This document shows, in pieces, positions 9,747 through 25,450 of a stretch of DNA of 57,993 nt. The notes beneath the pieces were generated by a model. The model was not told the DNA's origin, did not search any database, and saw nothing but the letters and a program-made list of their open reading frames with translations. The DNA lies in contig JAVBLK010000042.1 of NCBI GenBank assembly GCA_031553565.1, positions 1-57,993 of the forward strand, read 5' to 3'. The translations under genes were made by a program, and so were the position numbers. The DNA is from JAVBLK01 sp031553565 (GTDB taxonomy: Bacteria > Bacillota > Clostridia > Christensenellales > DUVY01). Numbering within the stretch: position 1 is the first letter of the stretch; every line of letters starts with the position of its first letter.

Positions 9747-10232
9747 AGTTTTGATCTCCAATGCTTATAAAAGCCTTATCCGCATAATGCCGCCGCCCCG
9801 TTCAGGCGGCGAAAAAGCGTTCTTCTTAAGTTTATTCCCGGCAGGTCAAATGATTTCTCCGGCATCCGTATACTGTTTATGTTCTGCATTCCGGAACGTT
9901 ATTATATGCCTTTTGCAAAAAACAAACGGCTTTACGCCGTTGTTAAAAGAAAAAATCATTTATACAAAAGGCTTGATACAAATCTCCATTTTCCGGTTGC
10001 TTCCGGCGCCGCGCCCTGCGTTTTCCGCACCGCAACCCAATCGAGCCGACGGAGCAGCAAAAGGCATTTTTACGAAAGCTCCGCCTCTTAGGATGTCTCC
10101 GCACGGCATCTATATCCCTCTTTGCCGTCACTCACGGGAAGTAAGCTCCTGCCCTTAAGCCTTGACGGGGAACAGACGCGGGAGAAAATGCGCAGATGCG
10201 GCGGGCCGATCCCGCCGTACATGCGTACTAAC
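9747..10232. other. rpsG-fusA intergenic region
   Basis: This 486-base gap is unusually wide for the str operon. I see no gene and no convincing promoter. Its last 90 bases (about 10140-10230) contain a partial family 3 element ending GGGCCGATCCCGCCGTACAT, directly next to the rpsG stop codon. Confidence 0.5.
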
Positions 10233-10703
10233 TTACCAGCGGTAGTGCGCAAAGGCCTTGTTCGCCTCCGCCATCCTGTGCATCTCTTCTTTCTTCTTGA
10301 CGGCGTTACCGGTATTATTGAAAGCGTCTAAAAGCTCGCCCGCCAGTCTTTCGTCCATATTCTTTTCACTGCGCTTGCGCGAGAACTGGACTATCCATCT
10401 GATGGTAAGCGTCTGGCGGCGGTCAGGCCTGATTTCCATAGGAACCTGATACGTCGCGCCGCCCACGCGCCTGGCTTTTACCTCAAGCATAGGGCTGATA
10501 TTGTCAAGCGCTTTCGTAAATACGGACATGGGCTCTGAACCGGTCTTGTCCTTGATGATATCGAACGCGCCGTATACGATATTCTGTGCAATTCCCTTCT
10601 TCCCGTCCAGCATGATCTGGTTGACCAGCTTGGTCACGACCTTGCTGCCGTAGATAGGATCGGGCAGTACGTCCCTCTTCGGGACCCCACTTCTTCTTGG
10701 CAT
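10233..10703 (-). CDS. rpsG: 30S ribosomal protein S7
   Basis: S7 (156 residues) is the primary assembly protein of the 30S head and lies next to the decoding and exit-site tRNAs. The start MPRRSGVPKRDVLPDPIYGS, the middle segment KARRVGGATYQVPMEI and the end KEEMHRMAEANKAFAHYRW are canonical, and the length is normal. AGGAG lies before the ATG. It follows rpsL after about 370 bases, far wider than usual. Confidence 0.99.
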   Translation of the reverse strand: MPRRSGVPKRDVLPDPIYGSKVVTKLVNQIMLDGKKGIAQNIVYGAFDIIKDKTGSEPMSVFTKALDNISPMLEVKARRVGGATYQVPMEIRPDRRQTLTIRWIVQFSRKRSEKNMDERLAGELLDAFNNTGNAVKKKEEMHRMAEANKAFAHYRW

Positions 10704-11072
10704 GTTAAAATTCTCCTATTTAATTCACCGTAAGCTTATCTTTACGATTACTTCGGCTGGCGCTCCGCGGCACTCTAATCGCTCTTTCCTTCAGAAAAAG
10801 GTCAGCTACCGCTTGCTCCGCGCCTTTCCGGCCAAGCGCGGATTTTTATCTGATAAAAATCCGGCCGGACTTAAAGGCGGCTGTCATTTATAATATTTAA
10901 ACGATTTCATGTTCATACGGCCGGAAACAATTATCCCGCCGCGCTTTTTGCCCTCAATCTTTGCGTTGCAAGGCAGCGGCGCGAAAACAGGTTCCGGGCG
11001 ACGGAGCTGCGCTGAAGCACGCGTAGGAGCGAGGGTTCTGTTTCTCGCGCCGATCCCGCCGCAAATATGGCT
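10704..11072. other. rpsL-rpsG intergenic region
   Basis: No gene is visible. The gap contains an AT-cored inverted repeat GGATTTTTATCTGATAAAAA (near 10840-10863) and, next to the rpsL stop codon, a complete family 3 element (10966-11071). Confidence 0.5.
10966..11071 (+). repeat. Family 3 GC-rich repeat, complete copy
   Basis: It runs from GTTGCAAGGCAGCGGCGCGA to GATCCCGCCGCAAATATGGC. The segments GCGCGAAAACAG and CTGTTTCTCGCGC near its two ends are inverted repeats. It ends one base from the rpsL stop codon. Confidence 0.7.
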
Positions 11073-11444
11073 TTATTTAGGCTTTTTCGCGCCGTACTTA
11101 CTACGCGACTGATTACGCTTCGCCACGCCGCCGGCGTCCAGCGCGCCGCGGATGATATGGTAACGCACGCCCGGAAGGTCCTTGACCCTGCCGCCGCGGA
11201 TAAGCACCACGCTGTGTTCCTGAAGGTTATGCCCGATGCCGGGGATATAGACGGTCCCCTCGTTCTTGTTGACAAGCCTTACCCTTGCGATCTTCCTAAG
11301 CGCCGAATTGGGCTTCTTGGGCGTCGTCGTGGTTACCGAAAGGCACACCCCGCGCTTTTGCGGATTGTTTTCCAAAAGGGGCGACTTCGATTTGAAAACA
11401 AGCTTTTTCCTGCCTGTTTTGATAAGTTGATTTACGGTCGGCAT
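11073..11444 (-). CDS. rpsL: 30S ribosomal protein S12
   Basis: S12 (123 residues) sits in the decoding centre and controls accuracy. The start MPTVNQLIKTGRKK, the loops TTPKKPNSALRK and GGRVKDLPGVRYH, and the end RSKYGAKKPK are canonical. The lysines at the two streptomycin-relevant positions are the sensitive type. The ATG is preceded by AGAGGAAATAAAGTA. A longer in-frame reading upstream is leader, since a strong promoter lies within it. It is the first gene of the str group. Confidence 0.99.
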   Translation of the reverse strand: MPTVNQLIKTGRKKLVFKSKSPLLENNPQKRGVCLSVTTTTPKKPNSALRKIARVRLVNKNEGTVYIPGIGHNLQEHSVVLIRGGRVKDLPGVRYHIIRGALDAGGVAKRNQSRSKYGAKKPK

Positions 11445-11540
11445 TACTTTATTTCCTCTTTTATATGGTTTAGTGACTTCGTCACGTTTGCAATCTGATA
11501 CGCGACAGACTATTTTACACTGCGATTTTCTCAAGAGCGC

Positions 11541-11566
11541 AAAAAACTGCCTGCTTTTCAGCAAGC
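11541..11566 (-). promoter_or_regulatory. 5'-end hairpin and U-run in the rpsL leader
   Basis: On the minus strand GCTTGCTGAAAAGCAGGC (11549-11566) forms a 7-bp stem with a GAAA loop, followed by AGTTTTTTG. It starts almost exactly at the predicted transcript start. It is probably too close to the start to terminate, so 5'-end mRNA stabilisation is a more likely role. Confidence 0.5.
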
Positions 11567-11572
11567 CGTATT

Positions 11573-11601
11573 ATTATAATGTTTGCGCGTCCGATTGTCA
11601 A
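11573..11601 (-). promoter_or_regulatory. Consensus promoter of the str operon
   Basis: On the minus strand a perfect TTGACA (11596-11601) and a perfect TATAAT (11573-11578) are exactly 17 bases apart. Transcription would start near 11566, giving a leader of about 120 nt before rpsL. Confidence 0.9.
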
Positions 11602-11623
11602 ATGAATAAGGGATGTTTTTTGA

Positions 11624-11661
11624 GGCCCGGGATCGCAAACACTCGTTCGCAATCCCGGGCC
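11624..11661. repeat. GC-rich inverted repeat after the lipoprotein gene
   Basis: GGCCCGGGAT and ATCCCGGGCC form a perfect 10-bp stem, extended by a weaker inner stem. It lies between the lipoprotein stop and the str promoter. On the minus strand it is followed by an A-run instead of a T-run, so it is not a standard terminator. Confidence 0.6.
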
Positions 11662-11762
11662 ATATAGCAATAAAGCACTGTCAATCCTGCGATGGTCAGT
11701 CAGAGCGTCCCCTGAACACCGATCGTTTTTTACGCTGTGCGCGATATGTCTTGCCGGATGCG

Positions 11763-13316
11763 TCAGCTTAAGACGCAGATCGACGCCTTGTCATCGGCGG
11801 ACTGGTATTTTACACCGATATAACCGACTGTTGCGCAGTAGATGCCGGTTGTATACGACTTACCGCTGAGCAGCTCCGTGCCGGAGTTGTTGTACAGCTT
11901 AAAGCCGCTTGCACCGGTAATATAATAATAATCGGATGCTATCAGCACGGTTTCGCCCGCCGCTACCGTCCTCTCGGTCGCGACGCCGGATGTGTCGATT
12001 GTATAATATTTTCCGTCTTTCTTGCCGAACGCCTTACCGCCGTTGAACTGGCCAATGCTGCCGTACTCGCAGGGCACTATCAGTTTTCCGTCCTTATCGC
12101 TGAAACCGTATTTATTGTCCGACAGCCGCTGTACGCGGATAAAACCGTTTTGGGGGTCGTCGTTGATCGTATATTTGGCGCTGTCGAAGGTCGCGATTAT
12201 CTTGCTCTTATTATCTATTATGACCTTGTCGCCGTTTGCCAGATAAGAAAAATACCGGTTGTCCGCGATATATGTAGTCCAAAAGCCCATTGACGGGTCG
12301 GCGACCAGCTGCACTTTCAGCGCGGAGCTGACAAACATTTCCCGTTCATGCTCCGTTCCGTAAGAGAAAAACTTCCCGCTGATATCATAGCCTAATATAT
12401 ATGCGCTGTCTTTGTATTTTTCATTGAAATAGTCGTTAAAGTCCCAAGCGTCATTATACCTGGTTGTAAGCGAATCGATTATGTACTTGAACTTTACGTT
12501 TTTCGGCTTGCCGCTCTTTACGTCGATCAGCTCGGTTTTCAGACTGTATTTAAGATAAGCCTTCAAAGTGCTGTCATATGTATACGCGTCATAATCATCT
12601 GCATCCTCCGGCAAGCCTAAAAGCGTCTGTTTCAGCACCGTTTTGTTTCCTAAGACATAATAGCTTACGCCGGTCCCGGCCGGCAGAGTCAGAACATAAT
12701 TGCCGCTGTAGTCAGTGACTGTACACCTGCCCGAACTAATCCTGAAAATATAGTCGTCGGTGTATGTATAGCTAAATTCGGAGCCCGGTATTACCCCTGC
12801 GGCCTGACCGTAGTCATGCAGCAGCACGATTTGTCCGCCCTTGCCCTCATACAGCTTCTCTTTCGCAATAATGAACAGCCGCCGCTCTTTGACGAATAAG
12901 TTGATTTCGCCGGTCTTATACTCGAATTCCAGCAGCTTTTCGTCGGACTCGTTGATGATCCCGAATTTTTCTTCGGTATCGACTTCGACTGATACGCAGG
13001 CTATGCCGTAACCCATGTTCTTTATCGTCTTGTATTTACACGTCGTGACCTTACCGCTGATGAAATTCCCGATCCCGTAAAGTGTCGTCGCACCGCTGCC
13101 CTTTTTGATAACAAACATATCTCCGGAATATCCGTAGTCATAGAACGCCGCCCCTTCCTCTAGCTGGATATCCGTTTTCTTTGTCAGCGAGGGTATTTCG
13201 GTGTAGCTCTTCCTCGCCACGCCGGCGACGCCGGCCGCCTGCTGGCCGCACGCCGAAAGCAAAAGCACGAAGGCAAGCGCAAAACTCAGCCAAAGCGTTT
13301 TCTTGACCTTTCTCAT
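11763..13316 (-). CDS. Lipoprotein with WG-like repeats
   Basis: This 517-residue protein has a lipoprotein signal peptide: positives MRKVKK, a hydrophobic core, and lipobox LLSAC with Cys at residue 23. It should be anchored to the outer face of the membrane. The remainder is rich in short Gly/Tyr/Lys/Asp beta motifs. One clear WG-like unit (KYGFSDKDGKLIVPCEYG) lies near residues 400-417, followed by weaker units (KDGKYYTIDTSG). This suggests a beta-propeller-like or WG-repeat surface protein. It lies between rpoC and rpsL, where many Firmicutes carry an L7Ae-family gene. It has its own promoter and a GGGAG site before the ATG. Function unknown. Confidence 0.7.
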   Translation of the reverse strand: MRKVKKTLWLSFALAFVLLLSACGQQAAGVAGVARKSYTEIPSLTKKTDIQLEEGAAFYDYGYSGDMFVIKKGSGATTLYGIGNFISGKVTTCKYKTIKNMGYGIACVSVEVDTEEKFGIINESDEKLLEFEYKTGEINLFVKERRLFIIAKEKLYEGKGGQIVLLHDYGQAAGVIPGSEFSYTYTDDYIFRISSGRCTVTDYSGNYVLTLPAGTGVSYYVLGNKTVLKQTLLGLPEDADDYDAYTYDSTLKAYLKYSLKTELIDVKSGKPKNVKFKYIIDSLTTRYNDAWDFNDYFNEKYKDSAYILGYDISGKFFSYGTEHEREMFVSSALKVQLVADPSMGFWTTYIADNRYFSYLANGDKVIIDNKSKIIATFDSAKYTINDDPQNGFIRVQRLSDNKYGFSDKDGKLIVPCEYGSIGQFNGGKAFGKKDGKYYTIDTSGVATERTVAAGETVLIASDYYYITGASGFKLYNNSGTELLSGKSYTTGIYCATVGYIGVKYQSADDKASICVLS

Positions 13317-13364
13317 AAAAACTTTCTCCCTTATATTTCACCCTTTGCGGGCAAAGTATCCACC

Positions 13365-13430
13365 TAAGTAACCGCTGATTAAATGAGATAAATTTTGGGC
13401 CGCGTCTTTTTCGCCATAAAAAACACGGCT
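13365..13430 (+). repeat. Family 1 repeat, left-end fragment
   Basis: TAAGTAACCGCTGATTAAAT followed by GCCGCGTCTTTTTCGCC matches the left half of the family 1 element. It lies in the transcribed leader of the lipoprotein gene, between promoter and ribosome binding site. Confidence 0.55.
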
Positions 13431-13487
13431 GTCCTAACCGGAAATATGGATGAACTGTGCAGAGCTTAAAAAAATGTGAGTAATCAT

Positions 13488-13515
13488 ATTATAACATATT
13501 TACATTTTTTGTCAA
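13488..13515 (-). promoter_or_regulatory. Promoter of the lipoprotein gene
   Basis: On the minus strand a perfect TTGACA (13510-13515) and TATAAT (13488-13493) are 16 bases apart. The start would be near 13481, giving a leader of about 165 nt that contains a family 1 fragment. Confidence 0.85.
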
Positions 13516-13561
13516 ATTCCATCAGAGCGGCTTTTTGATTCCCCGGCGACTTTTCAGAGGG

Positions 13562-13595
13562 CAAAAAAACGCCCCCGCAGGGAAGCGGGAGCGTT
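13562..13595 (-). terminator. Intrinsic terminator after rpoC
   Basis: On the minus strand ACGCTCCCGC and GCGGGGGCGT form a 10-bp stem followed by seven Ts, about 20 bases after the rpoC stop. It cleanly ends the rpoBC unit before the lipoprotein promoter. Confidence 0.93.
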
Positions 13596-13616
13596 TTGCC
13601 TATAGAGCTTTTTTAC

Positions 13617-17282
<3,666 letters not shown>

Positions 17283-17422
17283 CTATATATTCCTCTAAAA
17301 AAATTAAAACCAATATTGCAACACATGCTGACAAAACTTCACGAGCCGCAAAAGGCACTTTTGCGTGTCTCCGCCTCTTTGCCCGACGGATATTTGGTAT
17401 CCTGCCGGCGAAATAAGGCATA

Positions 17423-17530
17423 GTTGCAAGGCAGCGGTGCGAAAAGGCATTTATGCGCGACGAACCTGTATCGGCATACGTGACGGCGTAAAAAAGAAGC
17501 TTTTCGCGCCGATCCCGCCGCGAATATGAC
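17423..17530 (+). repeat. Family 3 GC-rich repeat, complete copy
   Basis: It runs from GTTGCAAGGCAGCGGTGCGA to GATCCCGCCGCGAATATGAC and ends exactly at the base before the rpoB stop codon. GCGAAAAGG.. and ..CTTTTCGC near its ends are inverted. Confidence 0.7.
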
Positions 17531-21337
<3,807 letters not shown>

Positions 21338-21692
21338 ATCAATTCCTTAATAAAAAAATATCACGTGTGCTGTAGCGCCGCATTCGGAGAACAATAACGC
21401 GTGCCCGGCGTTTTTTGTATGGTGCCGCCTGCCGTTTTTCTTTTTGCGGCAGAGCCGCTCTCAAAAAGTGACGCGCGTCAGGCGTAATGTATCAAACTTT
21501 TTCTATGTATAAAACGCGTTTTAACGCGCAAAATCACACTGACGCGGTTTCCTGTGCGGCGGTGTGAAAATTTTCTTGTGAAGCTGGTTACAAGGCTGTA
21601 AGTTCAAGGATGTTTTGATTCTCCTTTGCCCGAAAAACGGGTAAAAAACGTTGAAAAAATGACAAATTGATACAAAGCGGAGATTTTAGCAT
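21338..21692 (-). promoter_or_regulatory. Long untranslated rpoB leader
   Basis: From the predicted start near 21692 to the rpoB ATG there are about 355 nt with no convincing gene. On the minus strand they include a small hairpin ACCCGTTTTTCGGGC followed by AAAGGAG, a CGCGTTAAAACGCG hairpin followed by TTTTATA, and the palindrome TGACGCGCGTCA. A 28-codon reading frame with a TTG start can follow the AAAGGAG but is weakly placed. The length and the structures suggest a regulatory leader. Confidence 0.45.
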
Positions 21693-21698
21693 TTTACT

Positions 21699-21727
21699 AT
21701 GATATCACCGCTTTGCCTAGATGTCAA
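21699..21727 (-). promoter_or_regulatory. Promoter of rpoBC
   Basis: On the minus strand a perfect TTGACA (21722-21727) and TATCAT (21699-21704) are exactly 17 bases apart. It separates rpoBC transcription from the upstream alpha operon. Confidence 0.82.
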
Positions 21728-22129
21728 ACAAAAAACAGGGGATATTTTTGGGATTTTGCAATATTGTTTAGTTTTTTGCCGTTTTCACTGTGTTGCTGTC
21801 AATAAAAAAATTTTGTCCGCTCATTTTGGCAATAGCGCTGACGCCGGCCAAAGCGCATTATATAGGAAATCAGCTTGAAGATTACAGCTGCGCCGGGCGG
21901 AGAAATGCGCAGGCGTAGTGCGCCATTCGCGCCATGATCACTTATTGCGCCGTATGTACGCGGGAATTTGCCGCATGTTATAGTAAATCAACTTTAAACG
22001 CTTTACCTGGGGGCGGAGCTGATTTTCCCGCAGGGCGCGGATGGCCGGCGGCCGTCCCGCGCCTTGAAAAAAGGACAGGCGCATAAACCCATCCTTTCCA
22101 AATCAATTCATTGTTACGCTGCCCGGCTC
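21728..22129. other. rplQ to rpoB-promoter intergenic region
   Basis: This 400-base stretch has no gene. A strong GC hairpin (GGCGCGG..CCGCGCC around GGCCGCCGGCC, 22034-22063) lies after rplQ without a T-run. Two related segments, GCATTATATAGGAAATCAGC near 21854 and GCATGTTATAGTAAATCAAC near 21973, form an imperfect direct repeat about 118 bases apart. Confidence 0.5.
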
Positions 22130-22654
22130 TTACACCAGCTCTATGATCGCCATTTCGGCTGCGTCGCCGCGGCGCGCGCCGATCTTTACTATCCGGGTGT
22201 AGCCGCCGCCCTGTTTTTTCTCGGCCGCCCTTGCCTTGTATTTCGGGGCGATCTCGTTCAACACTTTGTCAACAAGCGGGTTCTTGATATCGCCCGTACG
22301 GATCTTGTACTCCGACTCTTTCTCGTCGGGCTTCCTGTCCTCGGGGATATTATAAAGGCTGGCAATCAGTTTCCTTCTTGCCTTGAGCTTTTTGGGGCCG
22401 TCGTTGTAAACGGTCTCCTCTGACTCGACCTTTTCCTTCTTCTTATTCAGCTTGAAGGTTTTATGCTTAATCTTTACCGTATCGTCAAAGCCTTTGATCG
22501 CGCAGGTAATAAGCTTCTCGGCAAGCCTCCTTACTTCCTTCGCGGCCGGGACGGTAGTCTCGATCTTGCCGTACCACAAAAGGTAGGAAACCTGATTTTT
22601 TAACATAGCCATACGCTGATCGGTAGGCATACCTAATTTTCTATGTGCTGGCAT
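22130..22654 (-). CDS. rplQ: 50S ribosomal protein L17, enlarged
   Basis: L17 lies near the 50S exit-tunnel side. The N-terminus (HRKLGMPTDQRMAMLKNQ) and C-terminus (GGYTRIVKIGARRGDAAEMAIIELV) are canonical. The protein has 174 residues instead of about 113-130. The extra charged sequence lies between them, around residues 57-90 (KHKTFKLNKKKEKVESEE) and 104-128. AGGAG precedes the ATG. It is the last gene of the alpha operon. Confidence 0.97.
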   Translation of the reverse strand: MPAHRKLGMPTDQRMAMLKNQVSYLLWYGKIETTVPAAKEVRRLAEKLITCAIKGFDDTVKIKHKTFKLNKKKEKVESEETVYNDGPKKLKARRKLIASLYNIPEDRKPDEKESEYKIRTGDIKNPLVDKVLNEIAPKYKARAAEKKQGGGYTRIVKIGARRGDAAEMAIIELV

Positions 22655-22727
22655 GATTTTTATATCTCCTTATTGTACCGTTTGATGAAAATATTTGCGC
22701 GGCGAAAATACCTCTGCCGCAGTTGTG

Positions 22728-23681
22728 TTATTCCTCTTTATTCTTTAAGTCCAGCCCCAGCGAGTGCAGCTTGTTTATGACCTCGTCCAGCGACTTTCTG
22801 CCAAGGTTCCGTACTTTAAGCATGTCGTCCTCGGTCTTTTTCGTCAGATCCTCGATCGTATGGATGCCCGCGCGCTTCAAGCAGTTATAGCTGCGCACCG
22901 ACAAGTCCATATCCTCGATGTTCATTTCCAGTACGCGCAGCGCCTTGTCCTCCTCGCGGCTGACCAATATATCCATGCCGGCAATATTTTCGGACAGGTT
23001 GACAAACAGTTTGATATGATCCTCGACGATCTTGGCGGCAAGGCTGACGATTTCGCGCGCCGACATAGTACCGTTCGTCCAGACCTCTAAGGTAAGCTTG
23101 TCGTAATCGATGCTTTGGCCGACACGGGTGCTCTCTACCTCGTAATTGACCTTCTTGATAGGCGAGAATATGCTGTCGATCGGGATATAGCCGATAGGAA
23201 GCTCCGGGTTCTTGTTCTTGTCCGCCGAGACGTAGCCCCTGCCCCTGCCGATAAACAGCTCCATATCCAGCTTTGCGCCGGTATCCAGCATGCACAGGTA
23301 CAGCTCGGGATTAAGCACCTCGATCTCCGGGTCGCTGTCGATATCCCTTGCGGTGACCGCGCCCGCGGTGTTCTTGGTAAGCTTGATTATCTTTTTTATG
23401 CTCTTGTCCTGCGACAGGAACTTTACAGAAAGGTTTTTCAGGTTTAAGATAAGCTCGGCAACGTCCTCGCGCATGCCTTTGATCGTCGAGAACTCATGCA
23501 TAACGCCCTCGATGCGGATGCCTACAACGGCAGCGCCCGGCAGCGCGGACAGCAGAACGCGCCTCAGCGTGTTCCCGATGGTGATGCCAAACCCTCTGTC
23601 AAGCGGCTCGATAATAAACTTGGCGTAAGCCGAATCAGAGCTCTCTTCACAAAGTATTTTTGGCTTTTCAATTTCCATCAT
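22728..23681 (-). CDS. rpoA: RNA polymerase alpha subunit
   Basis: Alpha (317 residues) nucleates polymerase assembly through its N-terminal domain and contacts DNA and activators through its C-terminal domain. The NTD carries EPLDRGFGITIGNTLRR and the CTD reads EDMDLSVRSYNCLKRAGI then KVRNLGRKSLDEV. The start was placed at the first ATG of a tandem ATG ATG, 11 bases after GGAG; an upstream in-frame start would begin before the binding site. It lies between rpsD and rplQ as usual. Confidence 0.98.
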   Translation of the reverse strand: MMEIEKPKILCEESSDSAYAKFIIEPLDRGFGITIGNTLRRVLLSALPGAAVVGIRIEGVMHEFSTIKGMREDVAELILNLKNLSVKFLSQDKSIKKIIKLTKNTAGAVTARDIDSDPEIEVLNPELYLCMLDTGAKLDMELFIGRGRGYVSADKNKNPELPIGYIPIDSIFSPIKKVNYEVESTRVGQSIDYDKLTLEVWTNGTMSAREIVSLAAKIVEDHIKLFVNLSENIAGMDILVSREEDKALRVLEMNIEDMDLSVRSYNCLKRAGIHTIEDLTKKTEDDMLKVRNLGRKSLDEVINKLHSLGLDLKNKEE

Positions 23682-23708
23682 AATTAACAAATCTCCTATA
23701 GACATTCG

Positions 23709-23773
23709 CCTTTTTCTTTAAGCCTGCCCGTAAGTTTGCGATAAAAGAAACCCGGCGAGGGGAAAAGAAAAAG
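23709..23773 (+). repeat. Family 2 short fold-back element (copy 1)
   Basis: It opens CCTTTTTCTTTAAGCCTGCC and closes GGCGAGGGGAAAAGAAAAAG, giving complementary T- and A-rich ends. It fills the rpoA-rpsD gap. Confidence 0.75.
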
Positions 23774-23918
23774 AGGTAATATATCAGATATTTTGGCAAG
23801 CAGGCACAACCATTTTGCCCGTTTTGCCTTGTTCAGCACAAGCCGCGACTCTTTTTTATAGGTGCGGGTTAACCGCCGCCGCAGAGCGCCGCTTTGCCGG
23901 CAGCCGGTGTGCGTATTA

Positions 23919-24539
23919 TTATTTGCTGTACAACTCGACGATCAGGTGCTCGTGGATGTTCATATCGATATCCTCGCGCTTCGGCAGCTCTATAATCGCG
24001 CCTTCAAACGTCTCGGTATTGAACGAAAGCCACTTCGGCATAACGATCTTGGCGCCGCGCAATTCCTTGAAAATCGCATTGTCGCGCTTATTCTCCTTGA
24101 TCGTGATCTTATCGCCCGCTTTCACGATAAAAGACGGGATATTGACGCACTTGCCGTTGACCATTATATGCCCGTGGTTGACCAGCTGGCGGCACTGCGA
24201 ACGGCTGCTGCCGATACCCATCCTGAAAATAACGTTATCAAGGCGGCGCTCCAAAAGGCACAGCATCAGCTCTCCGGTATTGCCCTTCATAGTGCGCGCT
24301 TTGTCAAAGTATCCGCGGAACTGCGTCTCCAAAAGCCCGTAAAGCCTCTTGGCCTTCTGCTTTTCGCGCAACTGGATACCGTATTCGGAAACCTTCTTCC
24401 TGCCCTCGCCGTGCTGTCCGGGCGGAGTCGGGCGTTTTTCGATCGCGCACTTCTTGGTGGTGCAGCGCTCGCCCTTTAAAAACAATTTCGCGCCTTCCCT
24501 TCTGCACATACGGCAGTCGGCGCTGGTATATTTAGCCAT
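23919..24539 (-). CDS. rpsD: 30S ribosomal protein S4
   Basis: S4 (206 residues) starts 30S assembly on 16S rRNA and represses its own operon in several bacteria. The N-terminus carries a full zinc-finger set, Cys 9, 12, 26 and 31 (CRMCRREG, RCTTKKC), so this is the C+ form. The S4 RNA-binding domain RLDNVIFRMGIGSSRSQCRQ follows. GGAGG precedes the ATG. Length is normal. Confidence 0.99.
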   Translation of the reverse strand: MAKYTSADCRMCRREGAKLFLKGERCTTKKCAIEKRPTPPGQHGEGRKKVSEYGIQLREKQKAKRLYGLLETQFRGYFDKARTMKGNTGELMLCLLERRLDNVIFRMGIGSSRSQCRQLVNHGHIMVNGKCVNIPSFIVKAGDKITIKENKRDNAIFKELRGAKIVMPKWLSFNTETFEGAIIELPKREDIDMNIHEHLIVELYSK

Positions 24540-24607
24540 TAAAAATATTCCTCCAAAATAAGCTCTTTCAATTCAGTATAAAACTGAAACAGCCTTCACT
24601 TCTCTAT

Positions 24608-24690
24608 CCTTTTTTTCTTTTCCGCTGTGAGTACTTGCGTACGTGTCGTATGGCCGCTTTTCAATATTGCCGTGCGGAGAAAGAAAAAGG
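24608..24690. repeat. Family 2-like fold-back element, diverged
   Basis: Outer arms CCTTTTTTTCTTTTCCGC and GCGGAGAAAGAAAAAGG are complementary as in family 2, but the central part differs. It lies in the rpsD-rpsK gap. Confidence 0.5.
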
Positions 24691-24699
24691 CAAGTTCCT

Positions 24700-25293
24700 T
24701 TAGATCCTTCTGCGCTTCGGCGGGCGGCACCCGTTGTGCGGTATAGGCGAAACGTCGCGTATCATCGTGACGTTAAGCCCCGCGATACTCAAAGCCCTGA
24801 CTGCCGCTTCCCTGCCGTTGCCGGGTCCCTTTACATATACTTCGACATGCCTGAGCCCCTGATCGGCCGCCGCGCGCGCCGCTGTTTCGGACGCAAGCTG
24901 CGCCGCGTAAGGCGTAGCCTTTCTGCTGCCCTTGAACTTCAGCGCGCCCGAGCTGCACGCGGAAATAGCGTTGCCCTGCGTATCAGTAATAGTCACCAGA
25001 GTATTGTTGAAGGTGCTCAAAATATGGACGGCACCCCTTTCTACGTTCTTGATCGTCTTGCGCTTCTTGCCCGCGCCTTTCTTGGGCGCGCCTCTTGCGG
25101 CCTTGGGCGCAGCCTTGGCATCGCCTTCCGCCTTAGGCGCCTTCTCAGCCTTGGGGGCCTTTTCCGCCTTGGTGGCAGCTTCTGCCTTGGGGGCAGCATC
25201 TGCCTTCACGGCAGCTTCAGGCTTTTCCGCCTTTACGGCCTTTTTTTCTTTAACCGCAGTTTCCTCTGCGGCAGCTTTTTCTTTCTCAGCCAT
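24700..25293 (-). CDS. rpsK: 30S ribosomal protein S11 with low-complexity N-terminal extension
   Basis: S11 sits on the 30S platform. The canonical part starts near residue 70 (KKRKTIKNVERGAVHI) and ends PIPHNGCRPPKRRRI. Before it lies an extension of about 70 residues of Ala, Lys, Glu and Pro with repeats such as KAEKAPKAEKAPKAE. The extended start has a strong AGGAG eight bases before its ATG, so the extension should be translated. Total length is 197 against about 130. It resembles the tails on L5, L24 and the 28-residue peptide. Confidence 0.97.
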   Translation of the reverse strand: MAEKEKAAAEETAVKEKKAVKAEKPEAAVKADAAPKAEAATKAEKAPKAEKAPKAEGDAKAAPKAARGAPKKGAGKKRKTIKNVERGAVHILSTFNNTLVTITDTQGNAISACSSGALKFKGSRKATPYAAQLASETAARAAADQGLRHVEVYVKGPGNGREAAVRALSIAGLNVTMIRDVSPIPHNGCRPPKRRRI

Positions 25294-25450
25294 TTTATAT
25301 ACTCCTAATTATATCCCGTTTTTCCGCCAAATTACATCCATGTCGCGTTTTATGCTGCTCATAAAAAAACAATCCGGCCAAACCTTCCAAAACGCGCCGG
25401 CAATGATCCGGCAAAAGCTGCGCTCCCGACATTATGCACCCGGCAAGGCT

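Noticed and set aside
9746..9761. TTG start giving a 700-residue EF-G
   Set aside because: It would overlap the Shine-Dalgarno sequence. The family start is MAREFTLENTRN.
11624..11661. GC hairpin as the terminator of the lipoprotein gene
   Set aside because: On the minus strand it is followed by A-rich sequence, so it lacks the U-run an intrinsic terminator needs.
21600..21650. A 28-codon TTG-start frame in the rpoB leader
   Set aside because: The binding site is 13 bases away and the start is TTG; no sign of coding bias. Kept only as part of the leader description.
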